From positions 85,610 through 149,609 of the forward strand of contig NZ_ML136872.1 in the NCBI RefSeq assembly GCF_004009905.1: a stretch of DNA of 64,000 nt, read 5' to 3'. The stretch comes from Lactobacillus xujianguonis. GTDB taxonomy: Bacteria > Bacillota > Bacilli > Lactobacillales > Lactobacillaceae. Below the pieces are notes generated by a model, which was given only the letters and a program-made list of their open reading frames with translations, was not told where the DNA came from and ran no database searches. Shown here piece after piece: positions 9,985 to 19,217 of the stretch (position 1 is the first letter of the stretch; every line of letters begins with the position of its first letter). Both the position numbers and the translations under genes were made by a program.

Positions 9985-11643
9985 TTATTCAACTGAAACT
10001 AAGAAATGGTAAACTGGTTGGCCACCATCGTGAACTTCAAATTCGAGATCATCATGCTTAGCTTCGACTGCTTTAACTACTTCATCAGCTAAAGACTTAT
10101 TAGCATCGCGCCCAAACATGATGGTTACAATTTCTGAATCTTCATCAAGCATCTTTTCGATCATTTCAGTTGTAGCAGCTACTAAATCAGCATTATCAAC
10201 CTTGATCTTGCCATCAACAATGCCAAGGTAATCATCTTTATGAATTTCAACATCATCAATGTTAGTGTCACGGTTAGCTTGTGTAACTTCACCTGAAACA
10301 ACTGAATCTAAGTCTTCAGTCATTGCTTCCACGTTTTCATCAACAGAAGTATCTGGATCAAATGAAAGCATTGCGGTTAAACCTTGAGAAATGGTCTTGG
10401 TTGGCACAATTCCTACTGGAATATCACTAACTTCAGCAGCTTGCTTAGCAGCCATAACGATATTACCGTTATTTGGTAAAATAATGGCCTGCTTAGCGCC
10501 AGACTTCTTAATGGCATCAATAATATCAGCAGTTGAAGGGTTCATGGTTTGTCCACCAGAAATAATCCGGTTGACCCCTTCACTTTCAAATAACTTGCGA
10601 ATTCCGTTACCTGAGCAGACAGCGATGACAGCAAAATCAACTGCATCTTGCTTTTCTTCATCGTCATTAACGATGGTTTCGTGTTGAATCCGCATGTTAT
10701 CAATCTTGATCTTACCTAATTGACCAAATTGGCTACCATATTGGAAAACATCACCTGGGTGTTCAGTGTGAACGTGAACTTTGGCAACTTCACCATCTGA
10801 AACAGCTAATAATGAGTCACCTAATTCAGATAAGTGCTTTCTGAATTCTTCCAAGTCAAACTTCTTCTTGTTAGGCACATCAGCAGTTAAGTCAACCATA
10901 ATTTCAGTACAGTAACCATTAGCAATATCTTGCGTTGCTAATTGACTTTGAACTGATTGGTGGTGCATGGCATTGATCATTTCATCCATTTCAGTTTCAT
11001 CTGGTTGATATTGATCAGCAAAGTTTTCACCAAGTAAACCTTCTAAGAAACCTTCATAGATGAATAACAAACCTTGACCACCGGAGTCAACAACACCGAC
11101 TTGCTTTAAAACTGGTAATAAGTCAGGGGTAGTCTTCAAAGCCTTCTTAGCTCCTTCAACTACCGCCTTCATTACTTCTTCTACATCATCAGTGTCATTG
11201 GCCTTTTCGGCACCTTCTTGAGCAGCAACGCGTGCAACAGTTAAAATAGTTCCTTCAACTGGCTTCATTACTGCCTTATAAGCAGTAGTTACCCCATTAG
11301 AAAAGGCATTTGCTAACTCTTGGGCATTTAAAGTCTTCATCCCTTGAGTTGCCTTGTAAAAGCCTCTGAACAATTGTGAAGTAATAACACCACTATTACC
11401 ACGAGCACCCATCAGCATCCCGCGAGCAAGACTTTCGGTTAAGTCGCCAACGCTAGTGCTTTGATTCTTAGTAACTGCTCTTGCACCACTTTCAATGGTC
11501 AAATTCATATTGGTACCAGTATCACCATCGGGAACTGGGAAAACATTCAATGAGTTTACAAACTCAGCATTCTTTCCCATTCGGTGCGTAGCAACCCGGA
11601 CCATGTCTCTAAATTGTTTACTATCTATTTCTTTTAAAACCAA
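9985..11643 (-). CDS. fakA: FakA-type fatty acid kinase / DAK-phosphatase family protein
   Basis: Probable ATP-binding subunit of fatty acid kinase, which with a FakB lipid carrier makes acyl-phosphate from exogenous fatty acids. The N-terminal DhaL-type domain (residues ~8-200) has the nucleotide-metal motif VFPVPDGDTGTNMNLT and the GARGNSGV loop. The C-terminal domain has the DegV-like YloV architecture. The neighbours recG-plsX-acpP place it among lipid genes, matching YloV in Bacillus. The start is TTG at 11643, eight bases after GGAGG. The in vivo substrate is inferred from family members, not shown here. Confidence 0.88.
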   Translation of the reverse strand: MVLKEIDSKQFRDMVRVATHRMGKNAEFVNSLNVFPVPDGDTGTNMNLTIESGARAVTKNQSTSVGDLTESLARGMLMGARGNSGVITSQLFRGFYKATQGMKTLNAQELANAFSNGVTTAYKAVMKPVEGTILTVARVAAQEGAEKANDTDDVEEVMKAVVEGAKKALKTTPDLLPVLKQVGVVDSGGQGLLFIYEGFLEGLLGENFADQYQPDETEMDEMINAMHHQSVQSQLATQDIANGYCTEIMVDLTADVPNKKKFDLEEFRKHLSELGDSLLAVSDGEVAKVHVHTEHPGDVFQYGSQFGQLGKIKIDNMRIQHETIVNDDEEKQDAVDFAVIAVCSGNGIRKLFESEGVNRIISGGQTMNPSTADIIDAIKKSGAKQAIILPNNGNIVMAAKQAAEVSDIPVGIVPTKTISQGLTAMLSFDPDTSVDENVEAMTEDLDSVVSGEVTQANRDTNIDDVEIHKDDYLGIVDGKIKVDNADLVAATTEMIEKMLDEDSEIVTIMFGRDANKSLADEVVKAVEAKHDDLEFEVHDGGQPVYHFLVSVE

Positions 11644-11663
11644 CCTAATAACCTCCGCTTGCG

Positions 11664-12026
11664 TTATTCATCAAGTACTTTAACGCTTTGAATGATGACA
11701 TTAACGGCCTTTGTATCAATGCCTAATTGATTCTTCAAATTATATTTGACACTGCTTTGAACATTACGACTAACTTCCGAAATCTTCAAGCCATAGCCAA
11801 CAATAATGTAGACATCTACCGTAATTTCATTATCTTCAGACTTGACAACAACACCGCGCTTGTAATTGGCCCGATTAAGAATTCCATCGAAACCATCACG
11901 AATGGCATTCTTAGAAGCCATTCCTACAACGCCGTAATTAGACGTAGCTGCACTACCAACAACAGTTGCAATTACTCCGTTTGAAATATCGATCAAACCA
12001 TTTTTTGTTTTGATTTTAACAGCCAT
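11664..12026 (-). CDS. Asp23/Gls24 family envelope stress protein (YloU-type)
   Basis: The 120-aa protein of the Asp23 family has the usual order: short N-terminal beta segment (KTKNGLIDISNGVIATVVGSAA cut to its ends here), a central GMASKN loop and a C-terminal half (EVSRNVQSSVKYNL) with alternating hydrophobics. Family members form membrane-associated oligomers linked to cell-envelope stress, but the molecular role is not settled. It is placed immediately upstream of the FakA-type gene, the same pairing as yloU-yloV. A paralogue occurs at 29842-30273. Confidence 0.88.
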   Translation of the reverse strand: MAVKIKTKNGLIDISNGVIATVVGSAATSNYGVVGMASKNAIRDGFDGILNRANYKRGVVVKSEDNEITVDVYIIVGYGLKISEVSRNVQSSVKYNLKNQLGIDTKAVNVIIQSVKVLDE

Positions 12027-12070
12027 GTTTCTCCTCCGTCTTCATTGTCTCGAATATACGTATTCATTTT

Positions 12071-12099
12071 ATCATAGTAAACTACAAAAGCGCAGTAAA
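12071..12099 (-). promoter_or_regulatory. Candidate promoter of the Asp23-fakA-recG-plsX-acpP run
   Basis: On the minus strand, -35 TTTACT (12094-12099), a 17-nt spacer and -10 TATGAT (12071-12076) lie 45 nt before the Asp23 start. The match is moderate. Confidence 0.4.
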
Positions 12100-12127
12100 A
12101 CCTATTTATTAAAAAATACTTTTCCTG

Positions 12128-12156
12128 TTGAATTAAAGTTCAAGATATGCTATCTT
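12128..12156 (+). promoter_or_regulatory. Promoter of rpmB
   Basis: -35 TTGAAT (12128-12133), 17-nt spacer and -10 TATCTT (12151-12156) precede rpmB by about 40 nt. Confidence 0.55.
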
Positions 12157-12194
12157 AATTAAGTATGAAAACACATATAAAGGAGGTTTAGCAA

Positions 12195-12380
12195 ATGGCA
12201 AAAGATTTTGTGACAGGTAAGAAAACTACTTTTGGTAACAAGCGTTCACACTCAAAGAGATCAGCTCGTCGTGCATGGAAGCCAAACCTTCAAAGAGTTC
12301 GTATTCTTGTTGACGGTAAGCCAAAGCGCGTATGGGTATCTGCTAAGACTTTGAAGTCTGGTAAAGTAACTCGTGCCTAA
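12195..12380 (+). CDS. rpmB: 50S ribosomal protein L28
   Basis: Basic 61-aa protein of the large ribosomal subunit. It has the typical start [19 protein letters not shown] and the conserved [12 protein letters not shown] segment. Length equals that of other Firmicute L28 proteins. No zinc-binding CxxC pairs are present, so this is the zinc-independent (C-) form. AAAGGAGG stands 8 nt before the ATG. It is transcribed alone and divergently from the Asp23 gene, as in Bacillus, and has its own promoter and terminator. Confidence 0.97.
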   Translation: MAKDFVTGKKTTFGNKRSHSKRSARRAWKPNLQRVRILVDGKPKRVWVSAKTLKSGKVTRA

Positions 12381-12389
12381 TGATTAACC

Positions 12390-12420
12390 AAGCCCTTACA
12401 GAACTATCTGCGGGGTTTTT
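12390..12420 (+). terminator. Terminator of rpmB
   Basis: Imperfect stem AAGCCC...GGGGTTT with an inner CAGA/TCTG pairing, followed by TTTTT. It begins 10 nt after the rpmB stop. Confidence 0.6.
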
Positions 12421-12466
12421 ATTTTGCAAAAAAGTAAGTAATTAAGTACAACATTTGTGCAACAAC

Positions 12467-12512
12467 AAAAGAAGAGCATGGAAATGAGTCATCATTTTCC
12501 TGCTCTTCTTTT
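12467..12512. terminator. Bidirectional terminator downstream of the 101-aa gene
   Basis: Perfect 12-bp stem (AAAAGAAGAGCA and complement) with further inner pairing and T-runs in both directions. It lies right after the stop codon of the minus-strand gene at 12516. Confidence 0.85.
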
Positions 12513-12515
12513 TCT

Positions 12516-12821
12516 TTATTTCATAATATTGTGATGTTTGTCATCATCAGGAATTTCACTTGCCATCCGCTCTTGAATTGGCGTGTAAGCATATTCCGTG
12601 ATTAATTCCCCTAGCTTAGTTGGCAAGCCAAGATCTTGATAAGTCACATTACGTGATAAACCATTAATGGTAGCAACTTCTTTATGATTCTTTTTATCAA
12701 AAACATGCACATGATCTTTATGCAAGTATTTCTTAACATCATTCTTTACTCGATCAAGCTCAGCTTCAAAGCGTCCACCTTCAACATCACTGACTTTATT
12801 TTCAAAATCACTGTATTTCAT
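12516..12821 (-). CDS. Hypothetical protein, 101 aa
   Basis: I do not recognise this protein. It is soluble and charged, with no signal peptide, membrane segment or cysteine. The N-terminal third is acidic and probably helical (DVEGGRFEAELDRVKNDVKK), the middle has a short His-rich stretch (HKDHVHVFDKKNHKEV) and the C-terminal end is acidic and His-rich (DDDKHHN). It has its own promoter inside the end of thiN and a strong terminator, so it is likely expressed alone. Coding seems real because of the matching promoter, GAGG ribosome binding site and terminator. Function is unknown. Confidence 0.75.
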   Translation of the reverse strand: MKYSDFENKVSDVEGGRFEAELDRVKNDVKKYLHKDHVHVFDKKNHKEVATINGLSRNVTYQDLGLPTKLGELITEYAYTPIQERMASEIPDDDKHHNIMK

Positions 12822-12851
12822 AATCTAGCCTCATTTCTTTTATCTGCTTCT

Positions 12852-12880
12852 ATTGTACACGCATTTCTAGAGATTATGAA
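12852..12880 (-). promoter_or_regulatory. Promoter of the 101-aa gene
   Basis: On the minus strand, -35 TTCATA (12875-12880), a 17-nt spacer and -10 TACAAT (12852-12857). The -35 box lies within the last codons of thiN. Confidence 0.5.
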
Positions 12881-13553
12881 AGCGATTAATATCTTTTGAA
12901 TAAATTGCCGCAATCATGCCCTCGTCAAACGAAATTTCAAATTCAGGCTGATGTGGTAAAAACTCATTAGACGAAAAAACTCGTGGATAATTTGCCGAAA
13001 AATTATCTAACTCATACCGAGCATGTTTGATGGAAAAATTTTTTACTCCCGTCAATCCGGCAAAACCGATATAGGGATAAGTCAAATCCTGCTGCAATGA
13101 ATGTTGACCTGGATTAAAAAATAAAATTTTATTTTGCTGATCAAGAATGGTTACTCGCTCTGCAAATTGCCGAATTGCTTGATTCAGTAGCATCAATAAA
13201 TTGATCAAAAAATGATCAATCCGCCCACCCGTTGCTCCTAAAATCGTTAATTGCGTAACATGATAATCATCAAACACCGTTTGCAGCATCAGTTCTGAAT
13301 CGGTCCAATCTTTAATCGGATTGGAATAGCGGATATCCGGCACATTACTTTCAATACGGGATAAATCTTTAGGCTTGAGTGAATCAAAATCGCCAACTGC
13401 TAAATCTGGCACAATACCCAATTCTTCTAAATATAAGGATCCGCGATCAACACCGACCACTAAATCATGAGCATATTTTGCTTTCAAGAACCGCTTTTTG
13501 ATGTCTTCGGGCCATAAATCTGTCGGCCCACCTAGTAATGCATATGCTTTCAT
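12867..13553 (-). CDS. thiN: Thiamine pyrophosphokinase
   Basis: Converts thiamine and ATP to thiamine diphosphate and AMP. The 228-aa protein has the family motifs GVDRGSLYLEELGIVPDLAV (substrate/ATP site), GDFDSL and the metal site DWTDSELMLQ (the usual form is KDxTD; here KDWTD), followed by LTILGATGGRIDHFLINL. It ends the conserved rsgA-rpe-thiN run. It overlaps rpe by 4 nt (ATGA), so its translation is coupled to rpe. No terminator follows directly. Confidence 0.93.
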   Translation of the reverse strand: MKAYALLGGPTDLWPEDIKKRFLKAKYAHDLVVGVDRGSLYLEELGIVPDLAVGDFDSLKPKDLSRIESNVPDIRYSNPIKDWTDSELMLQTVFDDYHVTQLTILGATGGRIDHFLINLLMLLNQAIRQFAERVTILDQQNKILFFNPGQHSLQQDLTYPYIGFAGLTGVKNFSIKHARYELDNFSANYPRVFSSNEFLPHQPEFEISFDEGMIAAIYSKDINRFHNL

Positions 13554-14200
13554 GAGGCCATAATTCTCTCTAACTTCTGCATTTGGCTGGCAAAATCAGC
13601 AGCTTCATATAAATACGAGCCCACCACAAAAACATTAGCACCGGCATCTTTAGCTAACTTAATGGTCTGATCATTAATCCCACCATCAACTTCAATAGGC
13701 AGTTCTGATCCGGCTATTTCTCTAATTTCTTTAATTCGATTAGCTGATTCCGCAATAAATTTTTGCCCGCCAAAGCCAGGATGAACAGTCATAACTAGTA
13801 CTTGCTTAATTTTGCCTAAAAATGGCTTAATGACCTTGACTGGTGTATCTGGATTCAGAACTAACGCCCCAGCTACATGATGGTCAGCTAAATAATCTAG
13901 CCAATAATTGAGCTTCGCCTCACTCATTGCTTCATAATGCAATTCAACGCTGTCAGCGCCAGCCTTCACAAAAGCCGGAACAAGATCATCAGGATGATCA
14001 CTCATAAAATGGATTTCCGATTTAATTGATGGGAACTCCCGCTTAAAATCTGATACCAATTGTGGTCCAAAAGATAAGTTAGGAACAAAATGCCCATCCA
14101 TAATATCAATATGAAAACGACTGATTCCAGCTGCAACAGCTTCATCAATATCTTTTTTTAAATTTAAATTATTTGCATTCAAAATAGATGGTGCAATCAT
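13550..14200 (-). CDS. rpe: Ribulose-phosphate 3-epimerase
   Basis: Interconverts ribulose-5-phosphate and xylulose-5-phosphate in the pentose phosphate and phosphoketolase routes. The 216-aa TIM-barrel protein shows IAPSILNANN at the start, the metal/catalytic HIDIMDGHFVPNLSFGP, EIHFM, VMTVHPGFGGQ and EVDGGIN motifs in the right order. ATG at 14200 is chosen; a TTG directly before it would add one residue. It lies between rsgA and thiN as in Bacillus. Confidence 0.96.
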   Translation of the reverse strand: MIAPSILNANNLNLKKDIDEAVAAGISRFHIDIMDGHFVPNLSFGPQLVSDFKREFPSIKSEIHFMSDHPDDLVPAFVKAGADSVELHYEAMSEAKLNYWLDYLADHHVAGALVLNPDTPVKVIKPFLGKIKQVLVMTVHPGFGGQKFIAESANRIKEIREIAGSELPIEVDGGINDQTIKLAKDAGANVFVVGSYLYEAADFASQMQKLERIMAS

Positions 14201-14220
14201 CAACTTCTAATCTCTCCCAT

Positions 14221-15117
14221 TTACTTCAAATATTCAGGTAACCGTCCCTCACTAATTTCGGTCCGCATTGCCAAATAATCATCATAACGCGCTGGTAGGA
14301 TTTCGCCTGCAGCCAGCAATCTTTTCACTTCACAGGCTGGTTCTTTTAAATGTTGGCACCCGCGAAACTTACATTTGCTGCTGGCTTTTTTAAATTCAAT
14401 AAAGTAGTTACACAATTCATTGAGCTTAATTGGGGTTAAGTCAATTGAAGAAAAGCCAGGGGTATCAGCTAAAAAGCCCTGTCCCATCTTAAATAATTGC
14501 ACTTGTCTTGTTGTGTGTTTACCCCGATTTAAAACTTGCGAGATTTCACCAGTTGCTTGATTGGCATCCTTTTTTAACTTATTTAATAAAGTTGACTTGC
14601 CAGCACCAGATTGTCCTGCTAAGGTCCAAATCTGTCCTGCTGCGATTAAATTAGGTAAATCTGCTGCCAATTTAGTCGCATCATCATAAACAGGGTAGCC
14701 AATTTTTTCATAATAGGCCAAAATTTCCTTAATTTGACCTAACTTATCGCTATTTTTAAGCAAGTCACCTTTTGACAAATAAATCGTAACTTGGACTTTC
14801 TGCCAACTAAAAAAGTTTAAAAAGCGATCAAGCAGTGCTACTGAGAAGTCAGGTTGCACTGCAGAAATAACTAACAAAACGTGACTAACATTAGCCACAG
14901 CTGGGCGTCCGATGCGATTCAAACGTGGCAAAATTTTAACTAAGTAACTCATGCCTTGATCATCAATCTGAATCTCAACATGGTCACCGACAGCCGGTTT
15001 TTGCTTCTTCTGTCGAAATACACCACGTGCTCTTGTTCTGATTAACCCCTCACTAGTTTGCACGTCATAATAACCTGCAATCAAACCAGTTACGGTGCCT
15101 TCAGCTTGCCTTGTCAT
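14221..15117 (-). CDS. rsgA: Ribosome small subunit GTPase A
   Basis: Circularly permuted GTPase that checks late 30S subunit maturation. The 298-aa protein has an N-terminal OB fold, then the permuted G motifs: G4-like YLSKGDLL, G1 [14 protein letters not shown] and G3 DTPGFSS. The C-terminal zinc site is [16 protein letters not shown] (three cysteines and one histidine). The start overlaps the prkC stop by 4 nt. It is adjacent to the PrkC/PrpC pair, and in other Firmicutes RsgA is a PrkC substrate. Confidence 0.96.
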   Translation of the reverse strand: MTRQAEGTVTGLIAGYYDVQTSEGLIRTRARGVFRQKKQKPAVGDHVEIQIDDQGMSYLVKILPRLNRIGRPAVANVSHVLLVISAVQPDFSVALLDRFLNFFSWQKVQVTIYLSKGDLLKNSDKLGQIKEILAYYEKIGYPVYDDATKLAADLPNLIAAGQIWTLAGQSGAGKSTLLNKLKKDANQATGEISQVLNRGKHTTRQVQLFKMGQGFLADTPGFSSIDLTPIKLNELCNYFIEFKKASSKCKFRGCQHLKEPACEVKRLLAAGEILPARYDDYLAMRTEISEGRLPEYLK

Positions 15118-17135
15118 TTAGTCACCTTTTCATTCAAAATTGTCTCGCCATCACGTACTACTCTTAATTGACCTGAACCATCCTTTAGTGAGAATGGAAT
15201 TGAAAAGCTCATATCACGCTTAATGTACAGATCACGATAAATATTACCTAAAGAGTGGTCATCATCGCGAATGTAAATTTGCACATGATTACCCTTGGCA
15301 TTTTCTTTTTCTTCTGCTTCACGATGATTATCACCCTGTGTTTCGTCAGCAGGAGCTTGATAATCAACGGTAAAGGTCTTAGTCACATTGGTATCTTTAG
15401 CATCTTCTTTTGGCCCTTTAGAAACTACTACTGTGACCGTTGAGCCACGTTTTACCCGCGTGCCGGCATCTGGTCGCATGGAAATAATCATGCCCTTTTC
15501 AACATGATCTGAATATTCTTGGATTATTTGTAACGTTAAGCCATATTCTTTGGCATAATCCTGCGCACTCTTCAAAGAATAATTCTTCAAATCCTTTAAT
15601 TTGATTAAATTCTTCTTTGGCTTTGGTGCTTTGCCTTGGGAAACTACCAAAGTAATAGTTGTCTGTTTTGGTTTAACTTCAACACCAGCAGCAATACTTT
15701 GCGAAATGACTTTTCCTTCATCAATGTCATTCGAATATTGGTTTTCTCGAATGACATCAAATCCCAATTCTTCTAACTTAGTGGCAGCTTCTTCGTAGTC
15801 AGTATTCTCTACATCAGGAACTTTGATCATTCCCGCGCCACTAGAAATTACTAGGTCAATAACTTGACCTTTCTTTAGCATCTCACCTGCAGCCGGTTTG
15901 GTTTCAATCACCTTACCAACGGCAACACTATCAGAATGCCGTTTAACTGTATTACCAATCGTAAAACCAGCATCTTCGATTTTAGCTTTGGCCTTACCTT
16001 CAGCAAGATTAGTTACATCTGGTACTCTAACTCCAGCTGGTTGATGATCTTGATTTCCACCTAAGGCAAAAATCATGATGAGCACAATTAATACAGCGGC
16101 AATTCCCATAAAAATAAACCACCATTTATGAGCTCTAACTCCCTGCCAGAAATCATGATGTTGCTCTTTCGCAGTTTCTTTAGGGGAAGATTTTTCTTGC
16201 TCAGTGTTTTGCTTAGTCACATCATTATCAGCCTTTTTAAAGCCAGGCAGGATAATAGTTTCATCATCATTAATACGATGATTAGGTACAAAGACTTCTT
16301 CATCTTTACGACTAAAGTCTAAACTTGTATCCAGATCCGCCTTCATTTCCTGAGCTGTGGCATAACGATCGCGTGGATCTTTAGCAGTAGCTCTTAATAC
16401 CACATTTTCTAAAGCTTGCGGAACTTTTGGATCTTTTTTACGAATTGATGGAATTGGTTCTTGGGCATGCTTTAAAGCAATTGAAACTGGCGTTTCACCG
16501 TTAAACGGCACTTTACCAGTTATTAACTCATAAAGAATAATCCCTAAAGAATAAATATCTGATTGCTTAGTAACTAGACCACCACGAGTTTGTTCAGGTG
16601 ACATATAATGCACCGAACCCATTACTGAGTTGGTTTGGGTGATGGAACTCTGATTAAGCGCAACTGCAATTCCAAAGTCAGCAATTTTAACATTACCGCG
16701 CCGATCCAGCAGAATGTTTTGCGGTTTCAAATCACGGTGAATGACATTATGCTTATGAGCCAAAGCAACCGCACTTAAGATTTGGTCCATGATCCGAATC
16801 ACTTCATGTAAATCAAGAGGTGAATTTTCACCAATATATTCTTTCAAATCTGGGCCATCAACGTATTCCATTACCATGTAAGGTAAACCTTGATCAGTCC
16901 CGACATCAAGCACAGAAACGATATTTGGATGACTTAATTCACTAGTTGCTAGGGCTTCTCGCTGAAACCGTTCTTCGATTTGAGGTTCTTTTTGCAAATC
17001 TAACCGTAAGACTTTGACGGCAACTTTTCGCTGCAAAATGATATCTTCAGCTAGATAAACATTGGCCATGCCGCCTTCACCCAAAGTATCGATAATGCGG
17101 TAGCGTTCACCAAGCAAATAAACTTTATCAATCAC
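15114..17135 (-). CDS. prkC: Ser/Thr protein kinase with PASTA repeats
   Basis: Membrane kinase that senses peptidoglycan fragments or lipid II and phosphorylates cell-wall and translation proteins. In 673 aa: a Hanks-type kinase domain (residues ~12-275) with [15 protein letters not shown] lysine, catalytic [12 protein letters not shown] and DFGIAV; a charged juxtamembrane linker; one membrane helix ([19 protein letters not shown], about 340-360); then three extracellular PASTA repeats (about 370-580) and a C-terminal tail. The start is GTG at 17135, sharing the GTGA overlap with prpC. It forms a functional pair with the phosphatase prpC. Confidence 0.96.
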   Translation of the reverse strand: MIDKVYLLGERYRIIDTLGEGGMANVYLAEDIILQRKVAVKVLRLDLQKEPQIEERFQREALATSELSHPNIVSVLDVGTDQGLPYMVMEYVDGPDLKEYIGENSPLDLHEVIRIMDQILSAVALAHKHNVIHRDLKPQNILLDRRGNVKIADFGIAVALNQSSITQTNSVMGSVHYMSPEQTRGGLVTKQSDIYSLGIILYELITGKVPFNGETPVSIALKHAQEPIPSIRKKDPKVPQALENVVLRATAKDPRDRYATAQEMKADLDTSLDFSRKDEEVFVPNHRINDDETIILPGFKKADNDVTKQNTEQEKSSPKETAKEQHHDFWQGVRAHKWWFIFMGIAAVLIVLIMIFALGGNQDHQPAGVRVPDVTNLAEGKAKAKIEDAGFTIGNTVKRHSDSVAVGKVIETKPAAGEMLKKGQVIDLVISSGAGMIKVPDVENTDYEEAATKLEELGFDVIRENQYSNDIDEGKVISQSIAAGVEVKPKQTTITLVVSQGKAPKPKKNLIKLKDLKNYSLKSAQDYAKEYGLTLQIIQEYSDHVEKGMIISMRPDAGTRVKRGSTVTVVVSKGPKEDAKDTNVTKTFTVDYQAPADETQGDNHREAEEKENAKGNHVQIYIRDDDHSLGNIYRDLYIKRDMSFSIPFSLKDGSGQLRVVRDGETILNEKVTK

Positions 17136-17881
17136 TTGCCTTCATCCTCCTTGTTCCAAATCAAGCAGACGGTAATATTGTCACCACCACCTAATCGATT
17201 TGCCTCATTGATCAGTTTATTACAACGATCTTTCAAAGAGAGATCCTTGGTTGCCAAAATCTGTTGGATTTGCGGATCACTTAAAGAATTGGTCAAACCA
17301 TCAGTGCACAATAAGATAATATCGTTGTCATTCAGCTTAATCGTGGTAAATTCTGGATCAATCGTACTTGAAACACCTAAAGCTTGAGTGATGATGTTCT
17401 TTTGGGGATGATGCTTAGCTTGTTCTTTGGTAATTTGCCCCATTTTTACTAATTCATTAACTAAAGAATGATCTTCAGTTAATTGGGTAAATTTCCCATC
17501 GGCATAGCTATAACCACGCGAATCACCCAAATGAGCAATTAAGGCATTATCAGCAAAGGCAAAAGCTAGCACAATCGTCGTTCCCATTCCATTTAGATCA
17601 GAAAAACGATCTGCGGCTTTTAAGATAGTTTCATTTTCAGTATTAAGCTGCACATCAAGCCACTTACGGGCAATTTTCGAGTCAGTAAAATCAGTTGCTT
17701 TAAAATTATGTCCTAAATGAGTCACGGCCATCGTAGAAGCTACATCGCCGCCTTGATGTCCGCCCATCCCATCACAGACAATTGCTAAAGTAATATCGCT
17801 TTTATTTTTAAAAACTCGAACAAAATCTTGATTGCTTTTACGTATTCTACCAATACTTGAAGCATATGCTGTTTCAATCAA
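17132..17881 (-). CDS. prpC: PP2C-type protein phosphatase PrpC
   Basis: Mn2+-dependent phosphatase that reverses PrkC phosphorylation. The 249-aa protein carries the PP2C motifs: IGRIRKSNQDF, CDGMGGHQGGDVAS (metal aspartate), AHLGDSRGY, EDHSLVNEL, LLCTDGLT and GGGDNIT. A longer reading to 17989 exists, but its extra 36 residues lie inside rsmB and lack similarity to the family. The TTG at 17881 has GAGG upstream and gives the normal family length, so it is taken as the start. It begins 5 nt past the rsmB stop. Confidence 0.93.
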   Translation of the reverse strand: MIETAYASSIGRIRKSNQDFVRVFKNKSDITLAIVCDGMGGHQGGDVASTMAVTHLGHNFKATDFTDSKIARKWLDVQLNTENETILKAADRFSDLNGMGTTIVLAFAFADNALIAHLGDSRGYSYADGKFTQLTEDHSLVNELVKMGQITKEQAKHHPQKNIITQALGVSSTIDPEFTTIKLNDNDIILLCTDGLTNSLSDPQIQQILATKDLSLKDRCNKLINEANRLGGGDNITVCLIWNKEDEGK

Positions 17882-17885
17882 AAAT

Positions 17886-19217
17886 CTAACCTCGTAATTT
17901 AAACTTCGCAATAAAAAAGCCGTCACTGCCATAACTATCTGGCAATATTTTAAGCATTCCAGTCTTAGTCCCGATCTTGGACAATTCAAACGGAACTAGC
18001 TCAAAGTTAGGATGACTAGCTAAAAATTGTTTAACTACATCTTCATCTTCTTCAAGAGAAATAGTACAAGTTGAGTAAACTAACTCACCATTTTCTTCAA
18101 GTAGATGACTAACATGATCCAAGATTGACAATTGAATTTTTTGTAAATTTAACAAATCTTGTTTCTTTTTGGTGTAACGTATTTCTGGTTTTCGTCTTAG
18201 TAATCCCAAACCAGAACATGGTGCATCTACCAATATTCTAGCAAATTGTTGCCCAGAAAAGTATTCATCCGCCTTCCGCGCATCAATTGCTTTAGTCTTG
18301 ACCTGATCGGCAACGTGCATTCTAGTCGCATTTTGCCGTACTAAACGCAACTTTTTTTCATGAATATCTAAAGCAGTAACTTGCCCTGTCGTCAAATGTT
18401 CTGCAATTTGCACCGTTTTACCACCTGGTGCGCTACATGCATCTAGGACTTCTTCATCACCGTTAAAGTCAAAAGCATCAACCACTAAGCTGGCTGCTTC
18501 ATCTTGCACTGTTAATTGGCCGTTCTTAAATAAAGTAGTCTCTACAATTCCGCCATGAGCTAAAACATAGTTATTTGCTGCTAATTGAGAAGCTTGAGGC
18601 TCATAGCCTAATTTAGTTAAAGCAACTAAAGTTTGCCGCTGATTAGTTAAGCTAGACAAGCGCACACTATTTTTGGCTGGTTCATTAATTGATTGCAGAA
18701 TGCTAGCAGTCCGTTTAAAACCCCAATTAGTGACAAAATATTTGACCAACCAAATTGGGATACTCTCTTTCACACTTAAATATTTAAACCGGTCTTTTTC
18801 TGGCGGCAAAATTTTTCCGCGCCGCGTTAAAGCCCGTAAGATCCCATTTGCTACGCGAAAACCACCCGAATGTTGCTTACCAAATTCCTTGGCTAATTTA
18901 TTGGCTTCATCAAGCACCGCCCGAGTTGGAATCTTATCTAAAAAGAAAATTTGATAAGCTGACATCAATAGCAATGGTTTTAAATACTTTTCTGAGAGCT
19001 TGGTTTTAATTAAATCATGGAGTTGGTAGTCCAAAAAGATCCGATATTGAATTGTCCCATAAACTAATTTGGTAGCTAGATTCTTATCTGCTTGCGATAA
19101 ATGCGCACCTTGTAAGCTATTATTCAAACTGATATTAGAATATGAACCATCTTGCAAGACTCTAATTAAAGTTGCAAGGGCAATTGCACGGGCGCTTTTT
19201 TTATTCTTCGTCGACAA
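17886..19217 (-). CDS. rsmB: 16S rRNA (cytosine-967-C5)-methyltransferase
   Basis: Methylates C967 (E. coli numbering) of 16S rRNA using SAM. In 443 aa: an N-terminal NusB-like RNA-binding domain (residues ~5-130), then a Rossmann methyltransferase with SAM motif DACSAPGGKT, DAPCSGLG and the catalytic STCTISLEED cysteine. The start is placed at TTG 19217, which has AGGAG six bases upstream and gives the usual length; the ATG at 19253 would put 12 extra residues deep inside fmt. The start overlaps the end of fmt. Confidence 0.94.
   Translation of the reverse strand: MSTKNKKSARAIALATLIRVLQDGSYSNISLNNSLQGAHLSQADKNLATKLVYGTIQYRIFLDYQLHDLIKTKLSEKYLKPLLLMSAYQIFFLDKIPTRAVLDEANKLAKEFGKQHSGGFRVANGILRALTRRGKILPPEKDRFKYLSVKESIPIWLVKYFVTNWGFKRTASILQSINEPAKNSVRLSSLTNQRQTLVALTKLGYEPQASQLAANNYVLAHGGIVETTLFKNGQLTVQDEAASLVVDAFDFNGDEEVLDACSAPGGKTVQIAEHLTTGQVTALDIHEKKLRLVRQNATRMHVADQVKTKAIDARKADEYFSGQQFARILVDAPCSGLGLLRRKPEIRYTKKKQDLLNLQKIQLSILDHVSHLLEENGELVYSTCTISLEEDEDVVKQFLASHPNFELVPFELSKIGTKTGMLKILPDSYGSDGFFIAKFKLRG

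Noticed and set aside
12684..12899. Plus-strand open frame opposite the 101-aa gene and the end of thiN
   Set aside because: No ribosome binding site, and it lies antisense to better supported genes; treated as a shadow frame.
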